Positions 8,637 to 23,115 of a stretch of DNA of 64,000 nucleotides are shown one piece after another. The DNA lies in assembly GCA_003220535.1 (NCBI GenBank), contig QHSU01000074.1:1-64000 (forward strand). The letters are read 5' to 3'. Position 1 is the stretch's first letter; the number at the start of each line of letters is the position of its first letter. Made by a program: the position numbers and the translations under genes. The notes beneath the pieces were generated by a model. The model was not told the DNA's origin and ran no database searches. It saw only the letters and a program-made list of their open reading frames with translations. This DNA is from Candidatus Rokuibacteriota bacterium. GTDB lineage: Bacteria > Methylomirabilota > Methylomirabilia > Rokubacteriales > CSP1-6.

Positions 8637-9943
8637 CACCGACGGCGCAGTCGCTCAAACAACGGCTGGCCGCGAGCCCGACGGTCGGGCTCATCGGGCT
8701 CGGCTACGTGGGGCTGCCCCTGGCGGTCGCCTTCGCCGAGTCGGGCGCGACCGTGATCGGCGTCGATCTCGACGTGCGCCGCGTCGCCGCCGTGCGGGCC
8801 GGCGAGAGCTTCATCGAGGACGTGCCGGCGGAGCCGCTGGCCCGTCTGGTGCGGGCCGGGCGCCTGAGCGCCCGGGACGACATCGGCGCGTTGAAGGACG
8901 CGGACGCGATCGTCATCTGCGTGCCGACGCCGCTGGGCAAGTCGAAGGAGCCCGACATCTCCTTCATCGTGGCGGCGGCCGACGCCGTGGCCGCCATCGT
9001 CAAGCGGGGCCAGCTCATCGTGCTGGAGTCGACGACCTATCCCGGCACGACGCAGGAGGTGCTCCTACCGCGCTTCCAGGCGCGGGGGCTCGTCGCGGGG
9101 CGCGACGTCTTCCTCGCCTTCTCGCCCGAGCGGATCGATCCGGGCAATCGCCGCTGGACGCTGCGCGACATCCCCAAGGTGGTCGGCGGCGTGACCGACA
9201 CGTGCCGCGACCTCGCCACGACGCTCTACGCCCGCGTGGCGCGCGAGGTCGTGCCCGTCTCCGACCCGGAGACGGCCGAGATGGTGAAGCTCTTCGAGAA
9301 CACCTTCCGGTCCGTCAACATCGCGCTGGTCAACGAGTTCGCGATCATGTGCCGGCGGCTGGGTCTCTCGGTGTGGGAGGTCATCGCGGCGGCATCGACG
9401 AAGCCGTTCGGGTTCATGCCGTTTTATCCCGGCCCCGGCCTCGGCGGCCACTGTCTTCCGTCCGACCCGCACTACCTCTCGTGGAAGGTGCGGCTCGAGG
9501 GGTACGAGCCACGCTTCATCACGTTCGCGGACGAGATCAACCGCCAGATGCCCGCCTACGTCGTGCAGCTGGTGGCGGACGCACTCAACGATCGGAGCCG
9601 GCCCCTGCGCGGCTCGCGGATCCTCGTGCTCGGGGTCGCCTACAAGGCGGGCGTCGCCGACGTGCGCGACTCGCCCGCGCTCGAGATCATCGAGGGCCTG
9701 CTCGCCAAGGGCGCGGTGGTCGGCTACCACGACCCGTACGTGCCGGGGGTGACCCTCGGCACCGGCAGGCTCGAGGCGGTCGCGTGGGGCGCCGCCGACC
9801 TCGCCTCGCGCGACGTCGTGCTGATCCTCACGGCCCACGCCGGCTACGACTGGGCGGCCATCGTCCGCGACGCGCCTCTCGTGATCGACACGCGCAACGC
9901 GACCGGAACTCTGCCGCCCGCGCCCCACGTCATCCGCCTCTAG
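8633..9943 (+). CDS. Nucleotide-sugar (UDP-HexNAc-type) 6-dehydrogenase
   Basis: NAD-dependent oxidation of a UDP-sugar C6 hydroxyl to a uronate. The 436-residue protein has an N-terminal Rossmann motif GLGYVGLPLA, STTYPGTTQEV, FSPERIDPGN, a central ENTFRSVNIALVNE helix, the catalytic cysteine in GGHCLPSD (C274), and a C-terminal GVAYKAGVADVRDSPA domain. FSPERIDPGN and the overall length fit the WbpA/WecC type (N-acetylhexosamine substrates) better than UDP-glucose dehydrogenase, by inference. The start is GTG 8633 in a GTGA overlap with the aminotransferase. Confidence 0.9.
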   Translation: MTPTAQSLKQRLAASPTVGLIGLGYVGLPLAVAFAESGATVIGVDLDVRRVAAVRAGESFIEDVPAEPLARLVRAGRLSARDDIGALKDADAIVICVPTPLGKSKEPDISFIVAAADAVAAIVKRGQLIVLESTTYPGTTQEVLLPRFQARGLVAGRDVFLAFSPERIDPGNRRWTLRDIPKVVGGVTDTCRDLATTLYARVAREVVPVSDPETAEMVKLFENTFRSVNIALVNEFAIMCRRLGLSVWEVIAAASTKPFGFMPFYPGPGLGGHCLPSDPHYLSWKVRLEGYEPRFITFADEINRQMPAYVVQLVADALNDRSRPLRGSRILVLGVAYKAGVADVRDSPALEIIEGLLAKGAVVGYHDPYVPGVTLGTGRLEAVAWGAADLASRDVVLILTAHAGYDWAAIVRDAPLVIDTRNATGTLPPAPHVIRL

Positions 9944-10034
9944 TGCCGGGGACGCGTGAGCGTGCCTTGTCTCCGAGCATCGAAGCGCTGCTGCGCGCCG
10001 CGCCGGCGGCCCTCTCCTGTTGCTGTCGAGACGC

Positions 10035-10201
10035 GGATCCGGGGGCGACGGGCGCGGGCGGGAGGGGTCGAAGGGACCCGTTCCCGCCGAGCGCCAGCGG
10101 GCGCCCGCGCGCCCAGATGGAGCTCAGCCGCCGCGGAGCAGCGCACGCGTGCCGCGTGGTCCTCTCGACCCCTCCCGCCCGTGCTCGTCGCCCCCGGCGC
10201 C
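10035..10201. repeat. Large inverted-repeat element (copy A)
   Basis: Two 44-bp arms (10035-10078 and 10158-10201) are reverse complements at 38 of 44 positions and flank a 79-bp centre that is itself rich in short GC palindromes. The inner end of each arm carries the core GGTCCC/T-n-TCGACC shared with the elements at 14255 and 59693. The element fills most of the 306-bp gap between the dehydrogenase (stop 9943) and the UbiA gene (start 10250). I see no gene in that gap. Confidence 0.9.
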
Positions 10202-10249
10202 CCACAGTCGCGAGCGTAGAGTCGCGGCCGATGGAACGCTAGCCGCGCG

Positions 10250-11134
10250 ATGGCGATGCTCGAAGCGATCGTGGTCTCGATGCGCCCGCGACAGTGGGTC
10301 AAGAATCTGTTCGTCTTCGCCGGGCTCGTCTTCTCGCAGCGGCTTTTCACCGGCGCGGCGTGGACGGCCGTCGCGGCGTTCGCAATCTTCTGTGCGCTGT
10401 CCGGCGCCATCTACCTGTTCAACGACGTCGCCGACCGCGAGCGCGACCGGCTGGATCCCCGCAAGCGGATGCGCCCGATCGCCGCCGGGCGCCTTCCCCC
10501 GGGCGTCGCCGTCGCGGCGGCCGTCATGCTCGTCGTCGCGGGTCTCGGGCTGGGCGCCTGGCTCGCGCGCCCGTTCCTGATCACCGGCCTCGCGTACGTC
10601 GTCCTGCTCGTCGCGTACTCGGTATGGCTCAAGCACGTGGTCATCGTGGACGTGCTCGTCGTGGCCGGCGGGTTCGTGCTGCGCGCCGTCGCGGGGGCGG
10701 TCGTCATCGACGTCGAGATGTCGGGCTGGCTCCTGATCTGCACGATCCTGCTCGCGCTGTTCCTCGCCCTCGGCAAGCGCCGCTACGAGTACCTGGCGCT
10801 CGAGCGAGACGCCGCCCGCCACCGTCCGATCCTCGCCGAGTACAGCCCGGCGCTGCTGGACCAGATGATCGCCGTCGTGACGGCGTCCACCGTGACGGCC
10901 TACGCGCTCTACACGATGTCGCCCGAGACCGTGGCGAAGTTCCGCACGCACCTCTTGCCGGCGACGCTTCCGTTCGTGCTCTATGGGATCTTCCGGTACC
11001 TGTACCTCCTCTACCGGCGAGAGCTCGGCGGCAACCCGTCGGAGCTGCTGCTCAACGACCGGGCGCTCCTGTTCAACACGCTTGGCTGGATCTGCGCGGT
11101 TCTGCTGATCATTTACGGCGCGCGGCTGGAGTAG
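10250..11134 (+). CDS. UbiA-family prenyltransferase, decaprenyl-phosphate phosphoribosyltransferase type
   Basis: Integral membrane prenyltransferase of 294 residues with about eight to nine hydrophobic segments. The first aspartate-rich motif is FNDVADRERDRLDP, followed by KRMRPIAAG, the pattern of the polyprenyl-phosphate phosphoribosyltransferase branch of UbiA proteins (the Rv3806c type). A second acidic segment appears near LGKRRYEYLALERDAA. By family it would transfer phosphoribose to a polyprenyl phosphate for arabinose-containing glycans; the neighbouring sugar genes agree. A different polyprenyl acceptor reaction is possible. Confidence 0.8.
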   Translation: MAMLEAIVVSMRPRQWVKNLFVFAGLVFSQRLFTGAAWTAVAAFAIFCALSGAIYLFNDVADRERDRLDPRKRMRPIAAGRLPPGVAVAAAVMLVVAGLGLGAWLARPFLITGLAYVVLLVAYSVWLKHVVIVDVLVVAGGFVLRAVAGAVVIDVEMSGWLLICTILLALFLALGKRRYEYLALERDAARHRPILAEYSPALLDQMIAVVTASTVTAYALYTMSPETVAKFRTHLLPATLPFVLYGIFRYLYLLYRRELGGNPSELLLNDRALLFNTLGWICAVLLIIYGARLE

Positions 11135-11137
11135 AAT
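11132..11137 (+). promoter_or_regulatory. -10 hexamer, leaderless-type
   Basis: TAGAAT ends six bases before the ATG of the DUF362 gene, with no Shine-Dalgarno between. It overlaps the end of the UbiA gene (stop 11132-11134). Transcription from it would begin at or next to the start codon. Confidence 0.5.
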
Positions 11138-11143
11138 GACGAG

Positions 11144-12223
11144 ATGATGCACAGCGCGGTCGCGCTCCTCCGCACGCGCCCGGAAACCGTCGTCGAGGAC
11201 TATGGGCGCCTGATGCGCCTCGTGAAGTACGACCAGGTCCTGCGCCGCGATCAGGACCTGGTCCTCAAGCTCAATCTCTCGTGGACCAAGTACTTCCCGG
11301 CGTGCTCGAGCCAGCCCTGGCAGGTCGACGGCGTGCTCACGACCCTTCTCGACGACGGCTACGACCGGCGACGGATCTTCCCCGTCGAGAACAAGACCGT
11401 CGTCACGAACCCGATCGCGGGGTGCCGGAACAACAAGTGGCACCCGGTGCTCGAGCGCCACGGCGTGCCGTTCATCCCGCTGCCCGGCGTCGAGTGGACC
11501 GTCTATAAGTTCCAGTCGCCGCTGCTGAAGCTGAACGCGATCTTCCCGGAGGGCATCGAGATCCCGAAGATGTACATCGGGAAGAATGTCTGCCATCTCC
11601 CCAGCGTGAAAACGCACGGGCACACGACGACCACCGGCGCGATCAAGAACGCCTTCGGTGGGCTGCTGAAGGAGGTGCGCCACTACGCCCACGAGCACAT
11701 CCACGAGGTGATGGTCGACCTCATGTACATGCAGCGCGAGCTCCATCCGAGCGTGCTTGCCGTCATGGACGGCACCGTGATGGGCGACGGCGCCGGACCG
11801 CGCACGATGGTGCCACGGATCGGCAACCTGATTCTCGCCTCCGCGGACCAGGTGGCGATCGACGCGATCGCGGCGCGGGTCATGGGCTTCGACCCGCTGA
11901 CGATCCCGTATCTGCGGATGTGCCAGGAGCGCGGGCTCGGCGTGGCGGACCCGAAGCGGATCGAGCTCGTGGGCGACACGGATGCCGCGTCGCTCTCGAT
12001 GGGCTTCACGACGAGCCGGAGCCTCGTGATCTGGGGCGACCAGCTGATCCGGCGGGGGCCGCTGCGGCCGCTCAAGCGGCTCCTGCTGCACTCGCCGCTC
12101 GCCGTCTGGGCGCCGTTCGCCTCGAACGTCTACCACGATCTCCTCTGGTATCCGACGATCGGGCGCGCGCGCATCCGGGCCTTCGCGTCCACCCCGTGGG
12201 GCCGGCTGTTCGAGGCCTACTGA
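11144..12223 (+). CDS. DUF362 domain-containing protein
   Basis: A 359-residue soluble protein with the DUF362 pattern: a KLNLSWTK strand near the N-terminus, LPSVKTHGHTTTTGAIKNAFGG in the middle, and VMDGTVMGDGAGP plus ADQVAIDAIAARVMGFDP near the C-terminus. Some family members carry ferredoxin-type clusters, but I see no CxxCxxC cluster motif here. The biochemical role of the family is not settled; I assign none. It lies 9 bp after the UbiA gene and 1 bp before gltX, so co-transcription with both is plausible. Confidence 0.8.
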   Translation: MMHSAVALLRTRPETVVEDYGRLMRLVKYDQVLRRDQDLVLKLNLSWTKYFPACSSQPWQVDGVLTTLLDDGYDRRRIFPVENKTVVTNPIAGCRNNKWHPVLERHGVPFIPLPGVEWTVYKFQSPLLKLNAIFPEGIEIPKMYIGKNVCHLPSVKTHGHTTTTGAIKNAFGGLLKEVRHYAHEHIHEVMVDLMYMQRELHPSVLAVMDGTVMGDGAGPRTMVPRIGNLILASADQVAIDAIAARVMGFDPLTIPYLRMCQERGLGVADPKRIELVGDTDAASLSMGFTTSRSLVIWGDQLIRRGPLRPLKRLLLHSPLAVWAPFASNVYHDLLWYPTIGRARIRAFASTPWGRLFEAY

Positions 12224-12224
12224 G

Positions 12225-13637
12225 ATGACCTCGACGGTCCGCGTGCGATTCGCGCCGAGCCCGACCGGCCACCTCCACGTCGGCAGCGCGCACACGGCGC
12301 TCTTCAACTGGCTCTTCGCGCGCCACCACCGAGGCGCCTTCATCCTCCGCATCGAGGACACGGACCGCTCGCGCTCCACCGACGAGAACATCGTCGCCAT
12401 CGTCGACGCGCTCCGCTGGCTCGGCCTGGACTGGGACGAGGGCCCGCCGGCGCCCGGCTATCGCCAGACCGAGCGCTTCGCGATCTACCGCGAGCACGCC
12501 GACCGGCTGCTCGCGGCCGGACGCGCCTACTACTGTGACTGCCCGCCCGAGCTTCTCGACCGCGAGCGGCACGTCGCCCAGCAGCGAGGCGAGACGTTTC
12601 GGTATTCCGGTCGCTGCCGCGACCGGGGTCTCGGCGCCGGCGCGCTCCGCCTGCGGGTGCCCACCGAGGGCGCCACGGTGGTGAACGACCTGATCAACGG
12701 GCCGGTCACGTTCGAACACGGGCAGCTCGACGACTGGATCCTCGTCCGCACCGACGGCACGCCGACCTACAACTTCTGCGTGGTCGTCGATGACGTCACC
12801 ATGCGCATCAGCCACGTCATCCGCGGCAACGACCACCTGTCGAACACGCCCAAGCAGATCCTCTGCTACGAGGCGCTCGACTACGCCGTGCCCGAGTTCG
12901 CCCACGTCTCGATGATCCTGGGCCCCGATCGAAGCCGCCTCTCGAAGCGTCACGGCGCGACGTCCGTCCAGGCCTACCGGGACGCCGGGATTCCCGCCGA
13001 CGCGCTGGTCAACTACCTGGCGCGGCTCGGGTGGTCGCACGGCGACCAGGAGATCTTCTCCCGCGTCGAGCTCGTCGAGCTCTTCGACATCAAGGACGTC
13101 GCCTCGTCCGGCGCCGTCTTCGACGTGACCAAGCTCGAGTGGCTCTCGCAGCACTATCTGAAGACGATGGACGGCGGGCAACTGGCCGAGCTCGTCGAGC
13201 CGTTCGTCAGGGCGGCCGGGCTCACGCCGCCCGCGGACCGTGAGCGATTCGTGGCGACGCTCGACACGCTCCGGGAGCGCGCCAAGACCCTGGTCGAGCT
13301 GGTCGAGCAGGGGCGGTTCTACTTCGAGCGCCCGTCGGCGTACGAGCCGAAGGCGGCGCAGAAGCTCTTGACCGCCGAAGGCGCCCGGCGCCTCGGACTC
13401 GTGATCGAGCGGCTCGAGCGGGCGCCTGAGTTCACGGCCACGGCGATCGAGCGCGTCGTCCGCGCGCTCACGGAGGAGCTCGGGCTCAAGCTCGTCGACA
13501 TCGCCCAGCTCGCGCGCCTCGCGGTGACGGGCCGGACCGCGTCGCCGCCGATCTTCGACGTGCTGGCCCTGATCGGCCGCGAGGAGTCGGTGGCGCGTCT
13601 GCGCCACGCGCGCGAGGTCGCGGAGCGGGCGGCGTGA
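12225..13637 (+). CDS. gltX: Glutamyl-tRNA synthetase
   Basis: Class I synthetase charging tRNA-Glu, and possibly tRNA-Gln if non-discriminating, which sequence reading alone cannot decide. The 470-residue protein has the HIGH-equivalent in FAPSPTGHLHVGSA, the LRIEDTD motif, a zinc-like YYCDCP...GRC insert, and the KMSKS-equivalent SRLSKRHGA. A helical anticodon-binding domain follows. The start is ATG 12225, one base after the DUF362 stop. Confidence 0.96.
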   Translation: MTSTVRVRFAPSPTGHLHVGSAHTALFNWLFARHHRGAFILRIEDTDRSRSTDENIVAIVDALRWLGLDWDEGPPAPGYRQTERFAIYREHADRLLAAGRAYYCDCPPELLDRERHVAQQRGETFRYSGRCRDRGLGAGALRLRVPTEGATVVNDLINGPVTFEHGQLDDWILVRTDGTPTYNFCVVVDDVTMRISHVIRGNDHLSNTPKQILCYEALDYAVPEFAHVSMILGPDRSRLSKRHGATSVQAYRDAGIPADALVNYLARLGWSHGDQEIFSRVELVELFDIKDVASSGAVFDVTKLEWLSQHYLKTMDGGQLAELVEPFVRAAGLTPPADRERFVATLDTLRERAKTLVELVEQGRFYFERPSAYEPKAAQKLLTAEGARRLGLVIERLERAPEFTATAIERVVRALTEELGLKLVDIAQLARLAVTGRTASPPIFDVLALIGREESVARLRHAREVAERAA

Positions 13638-14415
13638 GGCTCCTGCTCGCGCGCCACGGGCAGTCGGTGTGGAACCAGTCGCGGAAGTTCCAGGGCGCCC
13701 ACGACGTCGGCCTCTCCGACCTCGGTCGCACCCAGGCCGAGGCCCTCGGGCGCGCGGTCCAGAGTGGCTATCGCGCCAGGGTCGCGTACGCGAGCCCGAT
13801 GCGCCGCGCCCTGGAGACGGCGGAGATCGCGCTGGCGGGGACCGGGATCCCGCTCGTGCCGATCCCCGAGCTGCGAGAGCTATCGCTCGGCGAATGGGAA
13901 GGGTGCACGGTCGACGAAATCCGCGCGCGGGAGGGCAATCCGTACCTCGCGTGGGTCCGGTCGCCGCTGGATTGCCCGCCGCCCGGGGGCGAGCCGCTCC
14001 CGGACGTCTGCGCGCGGGTTCTCCGGGCTATCGCTCGGATCGGCGCGGACCATCGAAATGGCGACGACGTCCTCGTCGTCGCGCATGGCGGCGTGATCAG
14101 CGTCTACCTCTGCCACCTGCTCGGCGTCTCGTTCAACTCGCTCTGGCGGATGCGGATCGACAACTGCTCGCTCACGATCGCCCGGCCCCCACGCCTGGTC
14201 TCCATCAACGACACGACACATCTTCCTTCTACGCCTCGCACGGCGTGGTTTGACGTGTCCGGGGCGGGGGGGAGCCCGGGGGGGTCCCCCTCGACCCGTG
14301 TCATCAGGGTCGACCCGACCACTGCGCCCGGGACACAGACGCCGACGGTTACGGCTAGCGTGGTCGAGGGGGACACCCCCGGGCTCCCCCCCGCCCCGGA
14401 CACAGAGAGAGCGCC

Positions 14416-14419
<4 letters not shown>
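13634..14419 (+). CDS. Histidine phosphatase family protein with an element-derived C-terminal tail
   Basis: Branch-2-like phosphoglycerate mutase superfamily phosphatase: LLARHGQSVWN carries the phospho-histidine, ELSLGEWEG the acid, and VVAHGGVI the second histidine. The catalytic fold ends near INDTTHL, about residue 197. From about residue 208 the reading frame runs through a 149-bp inverted-repeat element, giving a low-complexity Gly/Pro/Ser/Thr tail to residue 261. GTG 13634 overlaps the gltX stop, and the stop overlaps the next start (GTGA), so coupling survived the insertion. The substrate is unknown. Confidence 0.88.
14255..14403. repeat. Large inverted-repeat element (copy B), inside a coding gene
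   Basis: Two 42-bp arms (14255-14296 and 14362-14403) match as reverse complements at 41 of 42 positions around a 65-bp centre. The inner arm ends carry the GGTCCC-n-TCGACC core. The whole element lies within the 3' end of the histidine phosphatase gene and is read through in frame. The near-perfect arms suggest recent insertion or active maintenance. Confidence 0.95.
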
Positions 14420-19436
<5,017 letters not shown>

Positions 19437-19440
<4 letters not shown>

Positions 19441-21992
19441 AACGACTGTTCGTCATGGACGGCCACTCACACCTCTTCCGCGCCTACCACGCGGTCGGAT
19501 ACCTGTCCACGTCCAAGGGGGTACCGAGCCACGCGGTGCTGATCCTCAGCACCATGCTGTGGAAGCTGATCCGGGAGGAGCAGCCCGACTACCTGGCGAT
19601 CGCCTGGGACCCGCCGGGCCCGACGTTCCGCGATGCGCTGTCGGCCGAGTACAAGGCGACCCGCAGCGCGATGCCCGACGACCTGGTGCGCCAGCTGCCC
19701 TACGTGCGCCGGCTCTTCGAGGCTCTTCGTACGCCGGTGCTCGAGGTCTCGGGGTTCGAAGCGGACGACGTGCTGGCCACGGTGGTCGACAAGGCCCTGG
19801 CCACCCCGGAGCTCGAGATCGTGGTCGTGAGCGGCGACAAGGACCTGCTCCAGCTCGTGGGTCCGCGCGTACGCGTGCTGAGTGTCGCGGGGCGAACCGG
19901 CGAGCCGGTGCTCTACGACGAGGCGAAGGTGCGTGAGCGATGGGGCGTGGAGCCCGGACAGATCGCCGATGTGCTCGCCCTGATGGGCGACACCATCGAC
20001 AACATCAAGGGCGTGCGCGGCGTCGGCGAGAAGACCGCGGTGAAGCTCATCGGCCAGTTCGGCTCCGTCGAGCGTCTCTACGAGAACCTGACACTCGTCC
20101 CCGGCAAGCTCCGGGAGACGCTCGCCGCCGGGCGGAAGGACGCCCTCCTCTCGCGCGAGCTCGCGCTCCTCAACCGTCAGGTGCCCGTCGCCGTCGATCT
20201 CGACGCGTTTCGCCGGGTCGAGCCCGACTGGGGCAAGCTTCGCGTGCTCTGGATGGAGATGGAGTTCTCGCGGCTCGTGAAGGAGCTGCCGCCGCCGGCG
20301 CCGGCGGCCGCCCCCGAGCCGTCGAGGCGCCTCGAAGGGCAGGCCGCGATCGCCGCGTGGCTGGGCGCCGTGCCCGCCGGGGCGCCGCTGGCGCTCGATT
20401 GGGCCGGCGAGGCGAAGCCGCCGGAGCCGCGGATCGCCGGCCTCGTCGTGTTCCACCCGGCCGCCGGCGCCGTTGAGATCGAGGCGGGCGAGGTCCCCGC
20501 GTCGCTCGGCGAGCGAGAGCTCATCGTCCACGACGCGAAGCCCCTGCTCGAATCCTGGCTCGCGCGGGGCGTCGCCGCGCCGCCTCTCCACGACGCGGCG
20601 GTTGCGGCGTACCTGCTCAACTCGGCCCGCCAGAGCTACCGGCTCGAGCAGGTCTGCATGGAGGCGTTCGGCGACTGCCCGCCGGCGGGCGATCCCGCGC
20701 GCGGCCTCGGCGCGCGCGCGACGTTCCTCTGGCGCTACTGGGAGCACGCGGCCGCCGAGCTCCGAGCCCGCGAGCTCTGGACGATCTACGAAGAGATGGA
20801 GCTCCCGCTCATCCCGGTCCTGGCCCTCATGGAGCGTCACGGGATCCGCGTCGATCCCGCCCGGCTCGAAGCGTTCGCGAAGGAGCTCGAGCGCGATCTC
20901 GACAATCTCACGCGTGAGATCTACCAGCTGGCCGGCGGCGAGTTCACCATCGCCTCGCCCAAGCAGCTCGCGACGATCCTCTTCGAGAAGCTCAAGCTGC
21001 CCCCCGTCCGGCGGACGAAAACGGGCTACTCCACCGACGCCGACGTGCTGACCGAGCTGGCGCTCGGGCACCCGCTGCCGGCCAAGATCCTCGAGCACCG
21101 GAGTCTCGCGAAGCTCAAGGGCACGTACGCTGACACGCTGCCCGGGCTCATCGATCCGCACACCGGCCGGATCCACACGACGTTCAACCAGCTGGTGGCG
21201 GCGACCGGGCGGCTCAGCTCGCAGGACCCGAACCTCATGAACATTCCGATCCGGACCGAGCTCGGCCGTCGAATCCGCGCGGCGTTCATTCCGGAGGCGG
21301 GGTGGCGCTTCGTCGCCGCCGACTATTCGCAGATCGAGCTGCGGATTCTCGCGCACCTTTCGGAGGAGCCCGCGCTGATCGAGTCGTTCGGCCGCGGCGA
21401 GGATATCCACACGCGGACGGCCTCGGAGGTCTTCAGGGTCCCGGCGGGCGCGGTGACGTCGCTCCAGCGCACGATCGCCAAGAGCGCCAACTACGCGATC
21501 CTCTACGGCGTCTCCGCGTTCGGCCTCTCGCAGGCGACGAGGATCGATCAGAAGGAGGCGCAGCGGTACATCAGCGACTACTTCGCGAGCCACCCGCGGG
21601 TGCGGGCCTTCATCGACCGGACGCTCGCCGAGGGGCGTGAGCGCGGCTACGTGAGCACGCTTCTGGGACGGCGCCGCTACCTGCCGGAGCTCGTGAGCGG
21701 TAACCCGGTCGCCCGGAACGCCGCCGAGCGCATGGCCATGAACGCGCCCGTCCAGGGCACGGCCAGCGACATGATCAAGATCGCGATGATCCGCGTGCAG
21801 GCGGCGCTCGTCGCGCGCGGGCTCCGCGCGCGGATGTTGCTGCAGGTCCACGACGAGCTCCTCTTCGAAGCCCCGCCGGACGAGGTCGGCGCGGTCGAGG
21901 CGCTCGCCCGGGACATCATGGTGTCGGCCCTGCCGCTCAAGGTTCCCGTCGTGGTCGACGTGAAGACGGGGGTCGATTGGGCGGAGGTGTGA
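19437..21992 (+). CDS. polA: DNA polymerase I
   Basis: Gap-filling and Okazaki-processing polymerase, 851 residues, starting at ATG 19437 (ATGA overlap with glnE). The N-terminal 5' nuclease domain is complete (FVMDGHSHLFRA, GFEADDVLAT, SGDKDLLQL). The middle 3'-5' exonuclease domain is degenerate: the DxE site reads LALDWAG (D321 kept, Glu lost), so proofreading is probably absent. The polymerase domain has motif A DYSQIELRI, motif C VHDELLFE, and an O-helix reading RTIAKSANYAILYG. There Tyr686 replaces the Phe that is E. coli F762, a change known to relax ddNTP discrimination. Confidence 0.95.
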
Positions 21993-22627
21993 GCGCCTCC
22001 CGGAAATTCTTGCTCGTCGGGCTCACCGGCGGCATCGCGACGGGGAAGAGCACGGTGTCCGAGATCCTCCGGTCGCTCGGCGCCGAGATCATCGACGCCG
22101 ACCGCCTCGCCCGCGACGTGGTCGAGCGGGAGCAGCCGGCCTGGAGCGAGATCGTGGCGGAGTTCGGCCGCGGCGTGGTGAGCCCCGACGGGACGCTCGA
22201 TCGCAAGAAGCTCGGCGCGATCGTCTTCGCCGATCCGGATCGGCGAAGACGGCTCGAGGCGATCACCCATCCGGCGATCCGCGCGCGGTTCCTGGCCCGC
22301 CTCGACGAGCTGGCCGCGCAGGGCTTTGCGGGCCTCGTGGTCTTCGACGCGCCCGTGATGATTGAGAGCGGCGGCTACAAGAACATGGACCGCCTGGTCG
22401 TCGTCGTCACGGACGAGGCGACGCAGGCCGCACGGCTCCGTGGCCGCGACGGCACCGACGACGCGGAGGGCCGGCGGAAGATCGCGAGCCAGATGCCGCT
22501 CGCCGAGAAGGCCAAGCTGGCCGACTACGTCATCGACAACACCGGCGACCGCGAGGCCACGGTCGAGCAGGTGCGGCGGGTCTTCAGGGCGCTCATGGCC
22601 GACCTCCGGGCGCGCTCGGCGCCGTAG
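21989..22627 (+). CDS. coaE: Dephospho-CoA kinase
   Basis: Final step of coenzyme A synthesis: phosphorylates the ribose 3'-hydroxyl of dephospho-CoA. The 212-residue P-loop kinase has GLTGGIATGKST, IIDADRLARDVV and a lid region RGRDGTDDAEGRRKIASQ. I chose GTG 21989, in a GTGA overlap with the polA stop, over TTG 21977; the polA-coaE pairing is a common bacterial neighbourhood. The gene ends six bases from the convergent 2H phosphoesterase. Confidence 0.93.
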   Translation: MSASRKFLLVGLTGGIATGKSTVSEILRSLGAEIIDADRLARDVVEREQPAWSEIVAEFGRGVVSPDGTLDRKKLGAIVFADPDRRRRLEAITHPAIRARFLARLDELAAQGFAGLVVFDAPVMIESGGYKNMDRLVVVVTDEATQAARLRGRDGTDDAEGRRKIASQMPLAEKAKLADYVIDNTGDREATVEQVRRVFRALMADLRARSAP

Positions 22628-22633
22628 GCCGCG

Positions 22634-23104
22634 TCACCGGGCGCCGAGCAGCCGAGACACCAGCTGCTTCACCGGGCGGAACTCGACGAGGCCGATCTCG
22701 AATTGATCCTTTGCGAGATCCGTGGCGAGTGTGCAATGGGGCACCCACACGCCCGGCCGAGAGTGCTCCCATGGCGCCGCGCCGATGTCGGCGGACCGGT
22801 TGTGAACGCGGGCGTGCAGATCGAGCAGCTCGGAGGTGACCGTGGCGGCGAGGAACACCGCGACGCCCGGGAACAGCCCGATGCTCGCGAACGTCAGTGG
22901 GAGCGGCGCCGTCTCGCTGGCAAACCGTGTCAGCGCGGCCTCGGCGGTGGAGGGATCGACGGTCTCCCAGACGCCGAGCGAGACGTGGGGGCGGGCGCCC
23001 GATCGCGCCATGTACGTGATGCCGGCGTCGTCCAGCTCGCGCCAGAGGTGGCGAATGGCGGCGGCCGCTGCCGCGTCGAGGGCGAGCTCGATCGCGTAAG
23101 ACAT
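22634..23104 (-). CDS. 2H phosphoesterase / 2'-5' RNA ligase-like protein
   Basis: A 156-residue 2H-superfamily protein with two histidine motifs: RPHVSLGVWE (HxS) and VPHCTLATDL (HxT). By family it would hydrolyse a cyclic phosphate on RNA ends or a nucleotide. It is less similar to canonical ThpR than the second 2H gene at 50585. It diverges from rsmA with only an 11-bp gap, so their promoters must overlap. Confidence 0.75.
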   Translation of the reverse strand: MSYAIELALDAAAAAAIRHLWRELDDAGITYMARSGARPHVSLGVWETVDPSTAEAALTRFASETAPLPLTFASIGLFPGVAVFLAATVTSELLDLHARVHNRSADIGAAPWEHSRPGVWVPHCTLATDLAKDQFEIGLVEFRPVKQLVSRLLGAR

Positions 23105-23115
23105 CGGGACGGATC

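Noticed and set aside
11144-12223. DUF362 protein as a ferredoxin-like iron-sulphur protein
   Set aside because: Some family members carry cluster motifs, but no CxxCxxC cluster pattern is present here.
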